A stretch of DNA of 64,000 nt from Clostridium sp. (lineage in GTDB: Bacteria; Bacillota; Clostridia; Clostridiales; Clostridiaceae). The notes under the pieces are model-generated. The model saw only the letters and a program-made list of their open reading frames with translations. It was not told the DNA's origin and ran no database searches. Where the stretch lies: positions 87,206 to 151,205 of the forward strand of contig NZ_JAGHFX010000043.1 of NCBI RefSeq assembly GCF_017888565.1, in the 5' to 3' direction. The translations under genes and the position numbers were made by a program. This document shows positions 19,353 through 29,115 of this stretch, piece after piece; the first letter of the stretch is position 1, and each line of letters starts with the position of its first letter.

Positions 19353-20411
19353 TTAATTTAGTTCTTTTTTATGTTTAAAATAAAAATAAATTGTTTGTGC
19401 TATGAACACTAAGCTAAGCATACCAAAAAGAGGATATAATAATCCAATCAATTTTGAAAATCCTATTCTTGATATAGGAAGAGCAATAATAAGGACTATG
19501 AATATTGCCTTTTTAAATTCTATATTAAAGTTATTATCTAATGTTTTACTTATAGAGTAAACATCAGAAACTTCAGTAGAAAACATTTCTAGCCAAATTA
19601 CCACTAATAATAATGCTTGAACTACATTCCCAAAGCGTTGTGCAACAAATAATAAAGGTATTTCATATTGATGTATATATGGTTGGTTTATCATTAATAA
19701 GAAATTTATAGCAAAGCTTAAACCAGCTAAACCTATTGCACCAAGTGCAATTCCATAAAACATAGTTTTAGGTTTTTTTATTTGATTGCTAAGAGGTACA
19801 AGTACACCAAGACAACAAAGAGTATTATATCCAGCATATAGTATTGTAGATAATGTAACACCTGTTTTTCTTGGCTCAAATTTAGTTAAAAACTCTAATG
19901 AAATCATATCTTTACAAAACATAAAATATAGTATGGTTATTGTTGTTATTGTAATCACAAGAGTCGGAACTATAAATGAGTTAACTTCAATTAAACCATC
20001 AGTATCTCTTAAAAGAAAGAAAATTGCTAAAGCTACCATTATTAATGAACCAATTATCTTAGGAATACCAAAGAATTGATTTATTAATGCGCCACTACCT
20101 GCTAATATTATTGATGCACTAGAAATCAAGTATAGTGTAGTAATTACACCAGTAATTTTACCAAGTATACTTGGACTTACTACCTTAATTACATCACCAT
20201 AAGAGTTTAGTTTATATTTAATGCTAATCTTAGAAACTATAGAACCCATAATCATATAAAATATACCACAGGCTATGATTCCTATAAAACTTGATACTCC
20301 ATATGATGTAAAAAATTCCTTGATTTCTTGTCCAGAAGCTAATCCGGCTCCAACAATTGTTCCAATAAAAACAACTGCTATTTGAAAAATTTTAGAAAAT
20401 TCACGTTTCAT
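19353..20411 (-). CDS. YkvI-type membrane transporter
   Basis: A 352-aa integral membrane protein with about ten hydrophobic helices. The start FIGTIVGAGLASGQEI is the substrate-site helix typical of the LeuT-fold YkvI group, related to branched-chain amino-acid carriers. The substrate is unknown. ATG at 20411 is preceded by AGGGGGA on the minus strand. Single gene, convergent with the H-NOX receptor. Confidence 0.8.
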   Translation of the reverse strand: MKREFSKIFQIAVVFIGTIVGAGLASGQEIKEFFTSYGVSSFIGIIACGIFYMIMGSIVSKISIKYKLNSYGDVIKVVSPSILGKITGVITTLYLISSASIILAGSGALINQFFGIPKIIGSLIMVALAIFFLLRDTDGLIEVNSFIVPTLVITITTITILYFMFCKDMISLEFLTKFEPRKTGVTLSTILYAGYNTLCCLGVLVPLSNQIKKPKTMFYGIALGAIGLAGLSFAINFLLMINQPYIHQYEIPLLFVAQRFGNVVQALLLVVIWLEMFSTEVSDVYSISKTLDNNFNIEFKKAIFIVLIIALPISRIGFSKLIGLLYPLFGMLSLVFIAQTIYFYFKHKKELN

Positions 20412-20542
20412 TTTTAATCCCCCTATTTACTATCTATTAACAAATATATATTTATAAAAGTATTTTTATTCTTCAAAAATGAATAAGGTATATTTTCTTT
20501 GGGAAAATAACCTTGAGGACTATATATAAGGAGGTAATAAAA

Positions 20543-21649
20543 ATGAAAAAGAGGAATTTGTTCAAATGTTGTTTATTAGTAATTATGAGTTTTTATTTAT
20601 TATCCGCATGTACAAAAAAAGAAAATAATGAAAAAGCTAATATAGATTTATTTAATCCAAAGGAAGCAGTAAAAGTTGCTGAGAGTTATTTAAACTATGT
20701 TAAGGATAATAATATAGAAGAAGCAAATAAGCTATGCACAGAGCAAGTAATAAGTAAAAATAAGGAGATATCTACTGGAACATCAAGAATAATAGCTTAT
20801 GCTCCTGATAACATGATAGAATCTTCAGGATCAGCTTATGTGATATATAATGTAATCAGAAATTCAGAATCAGAGCCAAAGTGTGATTTAGATAATTATG
20901 CAATAAAGGTATTGAAAATTGATGATGAATATAAAATTGATGAAGTTAAATCGATGAATAAAAAACAGGTTTTTGTTAGAAATAAATCATTAAGAATGAT
21001 TGGAGAAGATGGAGGGAAAAGCGATCTAATATTAACATTAAGTAATTTACCTAAAGATGTTTATGTAAGTGAAAATAAAATAATGTTATATAAGGAAAAA
21101 GCTCCATCTGAGGCTTTTGGACCAGTATCATTAGGATATAAAGGACAAAAAGTAGCAATTTCAACAATAGGAAATAATAAGGCTTTTTTATCAATCGCAT
21201 ATATAGAAGAAAGTAAAGCGGCCCAAGGGCAAGGTGGTGGCGAAAGTGCAACAGCAGGTGCAAATCAGAATTCTAATATTGGTAGTGATTTAGAAGAGCT
21301 AGTAGATAAGCCAATAGCTAAAAAAGTTATACCTTTAGATATATTAGATAATGTTAAAATTGAAAATTTGGTATTTTCAAAGGAAGAAGGATATTTAATT
21401 GTAGAATATTTAAATTCTAGTGGATTAAATAGAGTAAATGTGTATAAGACTGCTGATGGAGAACTTGTTAGGTTAAAATTTAATGAAATGTTTCCAGAAG
21501 ATAAATATAATATAAATTTAAAGAGTTTTGATAAAAGTGAAATTACAGTTGAGGTAAGTGGTAAGGAAGGTAGAAATGATATTAATATAGATGTTATTGG
21601 AGAATATAAAGCAAATATGGAAGAAGAGGAAGTTAAAAAAAATATTTAA
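20543..21649 (+). CDS. Secreted lipoprotein of unknown function
   Basis: A 368-aa protein with a lipoprotein signal peptide: Lys/Arg-rich start, hydrophobic core and lipobox LSAC with Cys23. It is expected to be anchored outside the cytoplasmic membrane. The mature part has an N-terminal alpha/beta region of about 110 residues, a beta-rich middle, a Gly/Gln/Ser-rich insert (about 225-250) and a C-terminal domain. No enzyme motif recognised. ATG at 20543 is preferred because AAGGAGG lies 7-8 bases upstream; an earlier TTG at 20513 precedes the ribosome site. Confidence 0.75.
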   Translation: MKKRNLFKCCLLVIMSFYLLSACTKKENNEKANIDLFNPKEAVKVAESYLNYVKDNNIEEANKLCTEQVISKNKEISTGTSRIIAYAPDNMIESSGSAYVIYNVIRNSESEPKCDLDNYAIKVLKIDDEYKIDEVKSMNKKQVFVRNKSLRMIGEDGGKSDLILTLSNLPKDVYVSENKIMLYKEKAPSEAFGPVSLGYKGQKVAISTIGNNKAFLSIAYIEESKAAQGQGGGESATAGANQNSNIGSDLEELVDKPIAKKVIPLDILDNVKIENLVFSKEEGYLIVEYLNSSGLNRVNVYKTADGELVRLKFNEMFPEDKYNINLKSFDKSEITVEVSGKEGRNDINIDVIGEYKANMEEEEVKKNI

Positions 21650-21683
21650 AATACTTAACATATAAAAATATTGTAGTAGAATA

Positions 21684-21722
21684 AAAGTACAACTTAAATA
21701 TAGTGGTACTTTTATTTTTTTT
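21684..21722 (+). terminator. Intrinsic terminator after the lipoprotein gene
   Basis: AAAAGTAC / GTACTTTT stem followed by a long T-run just before the radical SAM gene. Confidence 0.75.
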
Positions 21723-21733
21723 AGGAGGAAATA

Positions 21734-22657
21734 ATGAAAGAATGGAATGGTAAGAGATATCATAGTTTAAACTATTATCTTAGAAATAAATTTAATGAAA
21801 AAGTATATAAGATATCTTTAGATGGAGGATTCACCTGTCCAAATAGAGATGGAAAAGTTGCAAAAGGGGGTTGCACATTTTGTAGTGCTAGAGGATCAGG
21901 GGACTTTGCTGGAAGTAGAACATTATCGATAACAAAGCAATTTGAAGATAGAAAAGATATGATGGAGAAAAAGTGGAAGGATGGAAAGCTAATTGCATAT
22001 TTCCAAGCTTATACGAACACTTATGCACCGGTAGAAGAACTTAGAAGAAAATATAAAGAAGCATTAACACAAAAAAATGTAGTAGCAATATCAATAGCAA
22101 CAAGACCAGATTGTATTGATGATGATGTTTTAGAATTTTTAACTGAATTAAATGAAAAAACATATTTAATTGTTGAACTTGGACTACAAACAATAAATGA
22201 TGAAACAGCTAGAAATTTTAATAGAGGATATGATTTTGAAGTGTTTGATAATACATTAAAAAGATTATTAGAAAGAAACATTGAAGTAGTTGTACATACT
22301 ATTTTTGGATTGCCAGGTGAAACTGAAGAGGATATGTTAAAGACAGTTGATTATATAGCACACTCAGGAGCTAAGGGAATAAAGTTCCATTTGCTTCATC
22401 TGATGGAAGGAACAAAAATGGTCGAACAGTATGAGAGTGGTGAACTAAAGCTATTAACACAAGAACAATATATAGATTTAGTCTGCAAGGGAGTTTCTAT
22501 GATACCAGAAGAAATGGTAGTACATAGATTAACAGGAGATGCACCAAGAGAATTACTAATAGGACCAATGTGGAGTTTGAAAAAGTGGGAAGTATTAAAT
22601 GCCATAGATAAGGCTTTAGAAGATAATGATATATGGCAAGGAAAGAATTTTAAATAA
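21734..22657 (+). CDS. Radical SAM protein, YhcC/YtqA type
   Basis: A 307-aa radical SAM protein of the TIGR01212 (YhcC) type. The iron-sulfur motif lies near residues 31-49 (CPNRDGKV...CTFC), with the QAYTNTYAP segment and glycine-rich SAM-contacting stretches typical of the group. The length matches the family. The reaction is not established; oxidoreductase or methylthio-type roles have been proposed. ATG at 21734 is preceded by AGGAGG. It lies between a lipoprotein gene and the ComB-like gene with no obvious shared pathway. Confidence 0.88.
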   Translation: MKEWNGKRYHSLNYYLRNKFNEKVYKISLDGGFTCPNRDGKVAKGGCTFCSARGSGDFAGSRTLSITKQFEDRKDMMEKKWKDGKLIAYFQAYTNTYAPVEELRRKYKEALTQKNVVAISIATRPDCIDDDVLEFLTELNEKTYLIVELGLQTINDETARNFNRGYDFEVFDNTLKRLLERNIEVVVHTIFGLPGETEEDMLKTVDYIAHSGAKGIKFHLLHLMEGTKMVEQYESGELKLLTQEQYIDLVCKGVSMIPEEMVVHRLTGDAPRELLIGPMWSLKKWEVLNAIDKALEDNDIWQGKNFK

Positions 22658-22722
22658 TACAATTATTAATGATTAAAAATTAATGATAATCAAATTTCAA
22701 TAAAATATGGGGAGGTATTTTT

Positions 22723-23454
22723 ATGAATATAGATGTAATTATATCTGCAGATCATATTAAAGAAGAATATCTAGAAGATAAGATAGTAGTAGTAATAGAT
22801 ATGTTAAGAGCTACATCAGTTATTACAACAGCATTAGCAAATGGTGCAAAGGAAGTAATTCCTATGTTAACTGTAGAGGAAGCCTTCAATAAGAAAAAAG
22901 AACTTTCAAAAAAAGGAGTAGATACATTACTAGGGGGAGAGAGAAGGGCTATAAAAATAGAAGGTTTTGACTTTACTAACTCACCATTAGAGTATACAAG
23001 AGATAAAATAGAAGGAAAAAGTATAATACTAAGTACCACTAATGGAACAAGAGCAATAAATTTAAGTTTGAAAGCAAGTAAAATACTAATAGGTGCCATG
23101 ATAAATGCTAATGCTGTCACAGATATATTAAATGAAAATTCTAACGATATAGTATTTATAAATTCAGGTACAAATGGACAATTCTCTATGGATGATTTCA
23201 TATGCTCAGGATATATGATTAATTTATTATGTAAAAAAGATGTTCATAATTTATCTGATATAGCTAAAACAGCTAAATATATATATGAAAATAATCAAAA
23301 TATAGTAAGTTTTATAAAAGAAGCAAGACATTATAATGTATTAAAAGATTTAAATTTACAGGATGATCTTGATTATTGTTGTAGGAAAGATATATTGGAT
23401 ATAGTTCCAGTGGTAAATAAAAATACAGGAGTGATATCTTTAATAAATAAATGA
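22723..23454 (+). CDS. comB: ComB-family 2-phosphosulfolactate phosphatase
   Basis: A 243-aa protein matching the ComB family, with the conserved [17 protein letters not shown] start, LGGER, and STTNGTRA segments that hold metal-binding acidic residues and the nucleophile region. In methanogens ComB removes phosphate from 2-phosphosulfolactate in coenzyme M synthesis. Clostridia lack that pathway, so the real substrate here is uncertain. ATG preceded by GGGGAGG. Confidence 0.85.
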   Translation: MNIDVIISADHIKEEYLEDKIVVVIDMLRATSVITTALANGAKEVIPMLTVEEAFNKKKELSKKGVDTLLGGERRAIKIEGFDFTNSPLEYTRDKIEGKSIILSTTNGTRAINLSLKASKILIGAMINANAVTDILNENSNDIVFINSGTNGQFSMDDFICSGYMINLLCKKDVHNLSDIAKTAKYIYENNQNIVSFIKEARHYNVLKDLNLQDDLDYCCRKDILDIVPVVNKNTGVISLINK

Positions 23455-23485
23455 TAATAAATTTCAATTAATTGCAATTTTTCTA

Positions 23486-23541
23486 TTGACAATGGTAAAA
23501 AAAGAATATATTATAATATTAGATTGATAATCAATATCAAT
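23486..23541 (+). promoter_or_regulatory. Promoter with a Fur-box-like operator
   Basis: TTGACA (23486-23491), 17-base spacer, TATTAT (23509-23514). TGATAATCAATATCA at 23525-23539 matches the Bacillus 7-1-7 Fur consensus TGATAATNATTATCA at 13 of the 14 defined positions. It is centred in the longer palindrome ATTGATA-N5-TATCAAT (23523-23541). The box overlaps the expected start site, where a bound repressor would block transcription. Confidence 0.65.
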
Positions 23542-23675
23542 TAAAGAGGGAAAAAATATTATTAGAAGCTCCACACTTTTAATAATATAAAGCATATACA
23601 AACAAATTAAACTCCTATAATTATAGAATTTATTTCAATAAAAGATGACTAATGGCAACGCTTAGTCATCTTTTA
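23522..23675 (+). ncRNA. Candidate Fur-controlled small RNA
   Basis: A stretch of about 155 bases between its own promoter and an intrinsic terminator, with no ATG, GTG or TTG before the terminator stem, so no ordinary peptide can be read. Two single-stranded-looking CTCC motifs (23569-23572 and 23612-23615) could pair with ribosome sites. This is reminiscent of how C-rich seeds act in iron-sparing RNAs such as Bacillus FsrA. No sequence family is recognised; the call rests on promoter, operator and terminator spacing. Confidence 0.5.
23641..23675 (+). terminator. Intrinsic terminator of the candidate small RNA
   Basis: AAAGATGACTAA / TTAGTCATCTTT, perfect 12-base stem with a 9-base loop and a following T-rich run. 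Confidence 0.9.
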
Positions 23676-24147
23676 TTTTGTTTGAAAATAAATTTAATTT
23701 TTTAGAGATAATTTAAAAATACATGGTTAAAAGAAAGATGAGTTTAAAATTAGATAGGAATTGTTTTATATAATATAAGAGGAGATATTGCCCAAAATAA
23801 TTAAAATAGACTAAAAAATTTTGGGAATTTTGTTGTGGGAAATATATGAAGATATTAATGAAAAAATACGGATTATTAGTTTTTTATATATAAAATAGAT
23901 GTGCTTAAACTCAGAAGTGACGCGAACTAAGAAAGACTAAGCATTTAATAAATATATATGTAAATTTTATAAATTTTATAAATTTTATATGAGGTTTTTT
24001 TATGGTAAAAAAATCAATATTATTAATATAGTTACTAGTCATAGAATAATATTCAATAATTAGAAATCAACTCATATTTAGACCCCCTAAACATTATGTT
24101 AGTATAATGACACAGATGAACAAACAAATCTGAAGGGGGAATTACAA
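23676..24147. other. Intergenic region upstream of the CAP gene
   Basis: About 470 AT-rich bases. It holds a less AT-rich patch at about 23897-23945 bounded by TGCTTA/TAAGCA, a triple 9-base repeat of AAATTTTAT at about 23955-23990, and an extended -10 (TTAGTATAAT) at about 24098-24107 that may drive the next gene. No protein gene supported. Confidence 0.45.
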
Positions 24148-25017
24148 ATGATTAAATCAAAATTAATGATGTTATTAGTATCAACAGGATTAACAATAGT
24201 TTTAGGGGTAGGAAGCTTTTTAATGCCTTCAAAAACTGAAGCACCTAATAGTGATGCTACAAAGATTCAATCTAACAGTGAAACTTCATCTGAAAATAAG
24301 GAAACAAAAACTAATGAATCTAATAATGTAGTAGATACAAGTAAAAATACAGTAGCTTCAGCAGACAAGGTTTCAACTGAATCTAATACTAATGCAAATA
24401 ATGAATCTTCAAATAATAAGCAAACTGAAAATAGTAAGACTGAAACAGTTGTACAAGCCAATCAACAAACAGAAAATAAAGATTCAAATGAAGATTATTA
24501 TACTCATGGACAATACACACCGGAACAAAAGCCAGTAGTTACTCCATCACAAGGTTCTAACTCTAATTCAGGGCAAGAATCAAATCAAAAACCAAATATT
24601 TCAGATAGCAGTAGCTATATATCAGAGATTGAACAAGCTATATTCCAAAGAGTAAATCAAGAAAGAGCAGCAGCTGGACTTCCTGCATTAAGTTATAATG
24701 GAACTATGGAGCATTATGCTAGAATTAAATCTAAGGATATGGGCGATAGAGGATACTTTGATCATAAAGACCCACAAGGAAAGTTAATTACTGAGCAAAT
24801 GAAGGCAGATGGTGTATCATATAGTGCTTGGGGAGAAAACATTGCATATATACAAGGTGTAAGCGGTAATGCGACTTTAGCAACACAATTTATGGATAAC
24901 TGGATGAACTCACCAGGACATAGAGCAAATATACTATCATCAAATTTCAGTAGCATAGGTATTGGTGTTTATAAAATAGGAAATACATATTATGCAACAC
25001 AAGAGTTCTATAGATAA
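24148..25017 (+). CDS. Secreted CAP-domain (SCP/YkwD-like) protein
   Basis: A 289-aa exported protein. Residues 1-32 form a signal peptide or N-terminal anchor. About 33-160 are a low-complexity Ser/Asn/Thr/Glu linker, and about 165-289 a CAP domain with HYARIKSKDMGDRGYFDH, WGENIAY and WMNSPGHRANILS (the His and Glu of the CAP cavity). Bacterial CAP proteins are extracellular; their activity is mostly unknown. ATG preceded by AAGGGGGA. Stands alone with its own terminator. Confidence 0.9.
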   Translation: MIKSKLMMLLVSTGLTIVLGVGSFLMPSKTEAPNSDATKIQSNSETSSENKETKTNESNNVVDTSKNTVASADKVSTESNTNANNESSNNKQTENSKTETVVQANQQTENKDSNEDYYTHGQYTPEQKPVVTPSQGSNSNSGQESNQKPNISDSSSYISEIEQAIFQRVNQERAAAGLPALSYNGTMEHYARIKSKDMGDRGYFDHKDPQGKLITEQMKADGVSYSAWGENIAYIQGVSGNATLATQFMDNWMNSPGHRANILSSNFSSIGIGVYKIGNTYYATQEFYR

Positions 25018-25086
25018 TAAGATATAAAATTTATAAACAGTCTAATCAAGTAAGATTATTCAGTTTAGATTATATATAATTTATTA

Positions 25087-25132
25087 AAAGCTATTATATT
25101 GCAATTGTATATGCAGTATAATAGCTTTTTGT
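25087..25132 (+). terminator. Terminator after the CAP gene
   Basis: AAAAGCTATTATA / TATAATAGCTTTT stem with a loop of about 18 bases and a following T-run. Confidence 0.8.
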
Positions 25133-25186
25133 TTAATATAATAAATCTATTTATAAATATCCTTAATTATAAATAAAATTTGGAAG

Positions 25187-25486
25187 TTATGTGTCACATT
25201 TTACTATATCTATATAAATATAAAATAAGTTATCTTTTGATAATTGATTAAATAATAGTAGTAGATTTGATGTCCGTACTTTTATATTTATTCTATTTTT
25301 TTTAGACATAGATAAAGACTCACAAAAGGGATATTTTTCTATGATTTTAAGTGCCTCATCCTTATTTTTAAAATCCAAAGATACATTATTAAATTCATAT
25401 ATAGATTGAGTAGGAATTATATTATTTTTTAATGTTTCAGAGCCTTCAAAGTTTTTATTTGTATTTTTAATATTTAACATATCCAT
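25187..25486 (-). CDS. Hypothetical 99-aa protein
   Basis: A small soluble protein with no recognised family. ATG at 25486 has GAAAGAAGG 6 bases upstream on the minus strand; a second in-frame ATG lies two codons later. The N-terminal third is Asn-rich and polar. The rest alternates hydrophobic and charged residues consistent with an alpha/beta fold. AT-rich, single gene between two terminators. Real but uncharacterised is my best reading. Confidence 0.6.
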   Translation of the reverse strand: MDMLNIKNTNKNFEGSETLKNNIIPTQSIYEFNNVSLDFKNKDEALKIIEKYPFCESLSMSKKNRINIKVRTSNLLLLFNQLSKDNLFYIYIDIVKCDT

Positions 25487-25760
25487 AAAGACCTTCTTTC
25501 AAAATTTAAAGTTTATATAAAATGAATAATAAAATTCCTATATTAGTATCAATTCGAAGTTAATATATAAATAAAAGTATTCAATATTAATAAAATAATA
25601 CTAATATATAAATATTTATCTAAATTAGATTATATATTATTTTCCATAAAAGTCAAAACTCACCTATAAATTATATATTAATATTATGATAGTATCAATT
25701 ATTTGAGTTATTATTAGAATAAAAATATTACAATATATTTTGTTAATAAGCTAATATAGC
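25487..25760. other. AT-rich intergenic stretch
   Basis: Very AT-rich, with no reading frame, RNA family or strong repeat recognised. It must contain the promoter of the minus-strand hypothetical gene, but I cannot place it with confidence. Confidence 0.4.
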
Positions 25761-25793
25761 AAAAAAAGAACTTGGTATCATCAAGTTCTTTTC
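25761..25793. terminator. Bidirectional terminator
   Basis: AAAAGAACTTG / CAAGTTCTTTT, perfect 11-base stem with A-run and T-run flanks, downstream of the minus-strand methyltransferase gene. Confidence 0.85.
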
Positions 25794-25838
25794 TACTATA
25801 CTGTTATCAGTTATAAATATTTATTAGTTTTTAGCATG

Positions 25839-27014
25839 TTAGACTACTTGAAAAATAAAAAATTTTAAGTAATAGGACTCATCTGAATTCCATAGAATTG
25901 GATGATCAGCACTTTGAGTTCTTATTTCTACTTGTCTTAATGTTCTTCTAGCATCATGAGCAGCTTCTTGAACAGTCTTTTTTAATTGTTCTTCGCTCAT
26001 ATAATGAGAACAAGAGCAAGTAGCAAAATATCCACCTGGTTTAACCATTTTTAATCCTCTAAGATTTATTTCCTTGTAGCCTCTAATAGCTGAGTTAATA
26101 GTATTTCTTGACTTTGTAAATGCTGGTGGATCAAGTATAACAACATCAAATTGTTTACCTTCTCTTGACCATTCACCAAGAACATTAAAAGCATTATGAC
26201 ATTCAAACTTAACTGTATCTTGTAAATTGTTAATCTCAGCATTTTTTCTTGCACAGTCAATAGCATGTTGTGATACATCTATTCCAAGAACTGATTTTGC
26301 ACCAGCAATACCAGCATTTAAAGCAAATGAGCCTGTATGAGTGAAACAGTCTAATACATCTTTGTCTTTACATATTCTATGCATAGCAGCTCTGTTTTCC
26401 TTTTGGTCTAAGAAGAATCCAGTTTTTTGACCATTTTCTAAATCAACTATGTATTTAACGCCATTTTCTATTATTTCAATATTTGTATCAAATGGCTCTG
26501 TTAAGAAGCCTTTTATTTGTTCAAGGCCTTCAATTTCTCTTGTTTTAATATCACTTCTTTCATAAACACCTTTAGCACCATATTCTTCAACTAGAACTTT
26601 TACTATTAAGTCTCTATATTTATCCATTCCTAAAGTAGAAATTTGAATTACATAATAATCTTCAAATTTATCAACTGTAAGTCCAGGCAAGAAGTCAGCT
26701 TCTCCAAATATAAACCTGCAAGAAGATGTATCTATAACTGTTTTTCTATATTCAAAGGCATTAGCAAACCTCTTTTTGAAGAAATTATAATTTATTTCTT
26801 CATTAATATCTGTTGTCATGATTCTGATAGTAATTTTACTTCTATCATTTATATAACCTTTACCAATAAAAAAACCTTTATGATTATATACTTCAACTAT
26901 ATCTCCATTTTCATAATCGCCATCATACTCATTTATTTCATCAATATATATCCAAGGTCTTCCTTGCTCAGCTCTTTTATTTTTACCTTTATGTAAATAA
27001 AATTTACTTCCCAT
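25839..27014 (-). CDS. RlmI-type rRNA large-subunit (cytosine-5) methyltransferase
   Basis: A 391-aa SAM-dependent RNA methyltransferase. An N-terminal PUA domain (about 1-75, GRPWIYIDEI, GDIVEVYNHKG) is followed by the EEYGAKGVYERSD linker region and a Rossmann methyltransferase. The latter has DCFTHTGSFALNAG (SAM motif), VILDPPAF (catalytic region) and CSCSHYM. The family (RlmI in E. coli, YwbD in Bacillus) modifies 23S rRNA; exact specificity here is inferred. ATG at 27014 preceded by AGGAAGGAGC on the minus strand. Confidence 0.88.
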   Translation of the reverse strand: MGSKFYLHKGKNKRAEQGRPWIYIDEINEYDGDYENGDIVEVYNHKGFFIGKGYINDRSKITIRIMTTDINEEINYNFFKKRFANAFEYRKTVIDTSSCRFIFGEADFLPGLTVDKFEDYYVIQISTLGMDKYRDLIVKVLVEEYGAKGVYERSDIKTREIEGLEQIKGFLTEPFDTNIEIIENGVKYIVDLENGQKTGFFLDQKENRAAMHRICKDKDVLDCFTHTGSFALNAGIAGAKSVLGIDVSQHAIDCARKNAEINNLQDTVKFECHNAFNVLGEWSREGKQFDVVILDPPAFTKSRNTINSAIRGYKEINLRGLKMVKPGGYFATCSCSHYMSEEQLKKTVQEAAHDARRTLRQVEIRTQSADHPILWNSDESYYLKFFIFQVV

Positions 27015-27194
27015 ATTGTAGCTCCTTCCTAAATTAATCTTATAAGATTATATCATAACTATAAGAAAATAAATATTAAAGTTGAATAATATAAGTTAAT
27101 AATAAAATTGTATATTTATAATATATAATATGTAAATTTGAAAAATAAAATGAGTAAAAATAAATAATTTATCAAAAAATAATGTGCAAATAGA

Positions 27195-27222
27195 TTGACT
27201 TTAATAAAATAGGTGCTATAAT
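27195..27222 (+). promoter_or_regulatory. Promoter of the peptide ABC transporter operon
   Basis: TTGACT (27195-27200), 16-base spacer, TATAAT (27217-27222). It would give a leader of about 150 bases before the binding-protein gene; I recognise no riboswitch in that leader. Confidence 0.6.
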
Positions 27223-27377
27223 ATTACCAATAAAGTAAATGTAATAAAATGTAATTAAATATATTTATAACCAATTATTAGTTTAAGCAGAATAAGGTTT
27301 ATATCTATTTTGAAAGAGTGGATAGTAAATACATTAATGTGCATTTTTATTACACTAATAATAAAAGGGGGCAAATT

Positions 27378-29090
27378 ATGAAAAAGAGAGTTATTTTTTT
27401 ACTAGCAATAGGCTTAAGTTGCATGATGATACTTGGAGGTTGTGGAAAAAAGGGGCCTGAACAATCAAAAAATGGGGAATCTGGTAGTGCACAGATGGAT
27501 AGTGATCAAGTGTTAAACACTATTTATTTTGAAGTTGCTACTTTAGATGCAAATGATACTACAGATAATCAAAGTTCATCTATTCTTAATGCAGTACAAG
27601 AAGGTTTAGTAAGAATTGAAAATAGCGGAAAGGGAGACGAGATAGTACCAGCTGGGGCGGAAAAATGGGAAACTTCAGAAGATGGTTTAACATGGACCTT
27701 TTATTTAAGAAAAATGAATTGGTCAGATGGAGAACCTGTAGTAGCAAAGCACTATGTTGATTCTTTCCAAAGGATATTAAATCCAGACAATGGATTTGCC
27801 TATTCATTCTTAGCTTATGATATTGAGGGAGCAGAAGAATATAATACAGGTAAAGGAACAATTGATGCTGTAGGAGTAAAAGCAGTTGATGATTATACTT
27901 TAGAATTTAAGTTAAAGCATCCAGTACCTTACTTTGCATCAAAGGTATCGTATACTACATTCCATCCAATTAGATTAGACATTATAGAAAAATTAGGGGA
28001 CAAGTATGCTAGTGAAATTAAAGACACTGTATATAATGGACCATTTAAGATAGAAAGTTGGGATAATGGAAACTCAATGGTATTAGTAAAAAATGATACT
28101 TATTGGGATGCGGATAATGTATATCTTCAAAAGATTAACATGACAAAGATTCAAGAATTTGCAACTCAAGCTCAATTATTTGAAGCTCAGGAGTTAGATA
28201 TATCAGGATCTCAAACAGATTATATAGAAAAATGGACTCAAAAAGCTGATGCAGGAGAGTTCCAAAAGCTTACAGGAGAGGATCCGGGATCATTCTATTT
28301 ATATTTTAATCAAAAGAGTGAATCAGCTAATGGAATATTAAAGAATGCTAAAGTAAGAAAAGCTATTGGTTTATCAATAGATAGAGATGTCTATACAAAA
28401 GATTTAGTTGGTAGATTCCAATCAGCTTATGGAATAGTTCCAACAGCTATAAATGTTGGAGATGAAAAGTATAGAGATAAAGTAAAAGGGCCTTTAGAAA
28501 GCGATGCAAAGACTTATGTAAATAATAAGGAAAAGCTTCAAGAACTATTTAAAGAAGGATTAAAAGAATTAGGGCTTCAAACAGATGATTTAAGTCAATA
28601 TGAATTAACTTATTTATCTCAAGGAAGTTCAGAATTACAAAAACAAAGAGCTGAATGGGTAGCTCAACAAATAAATGGAAATTTAGGTATAAAAATAAAT
28701 GTTGAGACTCAAGGAGATTGGGGAGTTTATTTAAGTATAATGGATAAGCTTGAGTATGACTTTACAATGTCTGGATGGTCAGCAGATTATAATGATCCAA
28801 TGAGCTTTTTAGATATATGGGTATCAAATGGTGGAAATAACCATACTGGTTATGCTGATACTGAGTATGATGAATTATTAAAATCAGTATACAAAGAAAC
28901 AGAGCAAGATAAGGTTACAGAAATCTATAAAAATCTAGAAAATAAGCTAGTTAATGAAGATGCTGTTATTTCACCAGTTTACTATACTGATAAGTACACA
29001 TTCTATCAAAACTATGTTAAGGATATCCAATTTACTTCATTTGGGTCAGTTTATGAATTCAAACATGCATATATAGAAGGAAAAAATTAA
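27378..29090 (+). CDS. oppA: Peptide ABC transporter substrate-binding lipoprotein (OppA/DppE type)
   Basis: A 570-aa family 5 solute-binding protein. Lipoprotein signal with lipobox LGGC (Cys22), then the two-lobed peptide-binding fold, with WTFYLRKMNWSDGEPV (family signature near residue 100) and the late YHTG-like segments. It delivers oligopeptides to the permease encoded next. The ATG at 27378 is chosen for the lipoprotein signal and AAAGGGGGC upstream; an in-frame GTG 60 bases earlier is not needed. First gene of a five-gene operon. Confidence 0.93.
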   Translation: MKKRVIFLLAIGLSCMMILGGCGKKGPEQSKNGESGSAQMDSDQVLNTIYFEVATLDANDTTDNQSSSILNAVQEGLVRIENSGKGDEIVPAGAEKWETSEDGLTWTFYLRKMNWSDGEPVVAKHYVDSFQRILNPDNGFAYSFLAYDIEGAEEYNTGKGTIDAVGVKAVDDYTLEFKLKHPVPYFASKVSYTTFHPIRLDIIEKLGDKYASEIKDTVYNGPFKIESWDNGNSMVLVKNDTYWDADNVYLQKINMTKIQEFATQAQLFEAQELDISGSQTDYIEKWTQKADAGEFQKLTGEDPGSFYLYFNQKSESANGILKNAKVRKAIGLSIDRDVYTKDLVGRFQSAYGIVPTAINVGDEKYRDKVKGPLESDAKTYVNNKEKLQELFKEGLKELGLQTDDLSQYELTYLSQGSSELQKQRAEWVAQQINGNLGIKINVETQGDWGVYLSIMDKLEYDFTMSGWSADYNDPMSFLDIWVSNGGNNHTGYADTEYDELLKSVYKETEQDKVTEIYKNLENKLVNEDAVISPVYYTDKYTFYQNYVKDIQFTSFGSVYEFKHAYIEGKN

Positions 29091-29115
29091 TTAAAGTTAT
29101 TATATAGAATTAGTA

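Noticed and set aside
22752..23201. 149-aa open frame on the minus strand across comB
   Set aside because: Antisense shadow of a conserved family member with no promoter or ribosome site of its own.
23641..23675. GGCAACGC in the loop of the small-RNA terminator, considered as part of a c-di-GMP riboswitch
   Set aside because: Only this fragment resembles it; the rest of the riboswitch is absent and the stem is a plain terminator.
23897..23945. Less AT-rich patch with GTGACGC and TGCTTA/TAAGCA ends, considered as a riboswitch
   Set aside because: Does not match the c-di-GMP, SAM, lysine, purine or T-box cores I know, and has no terminator or nearby gene start.
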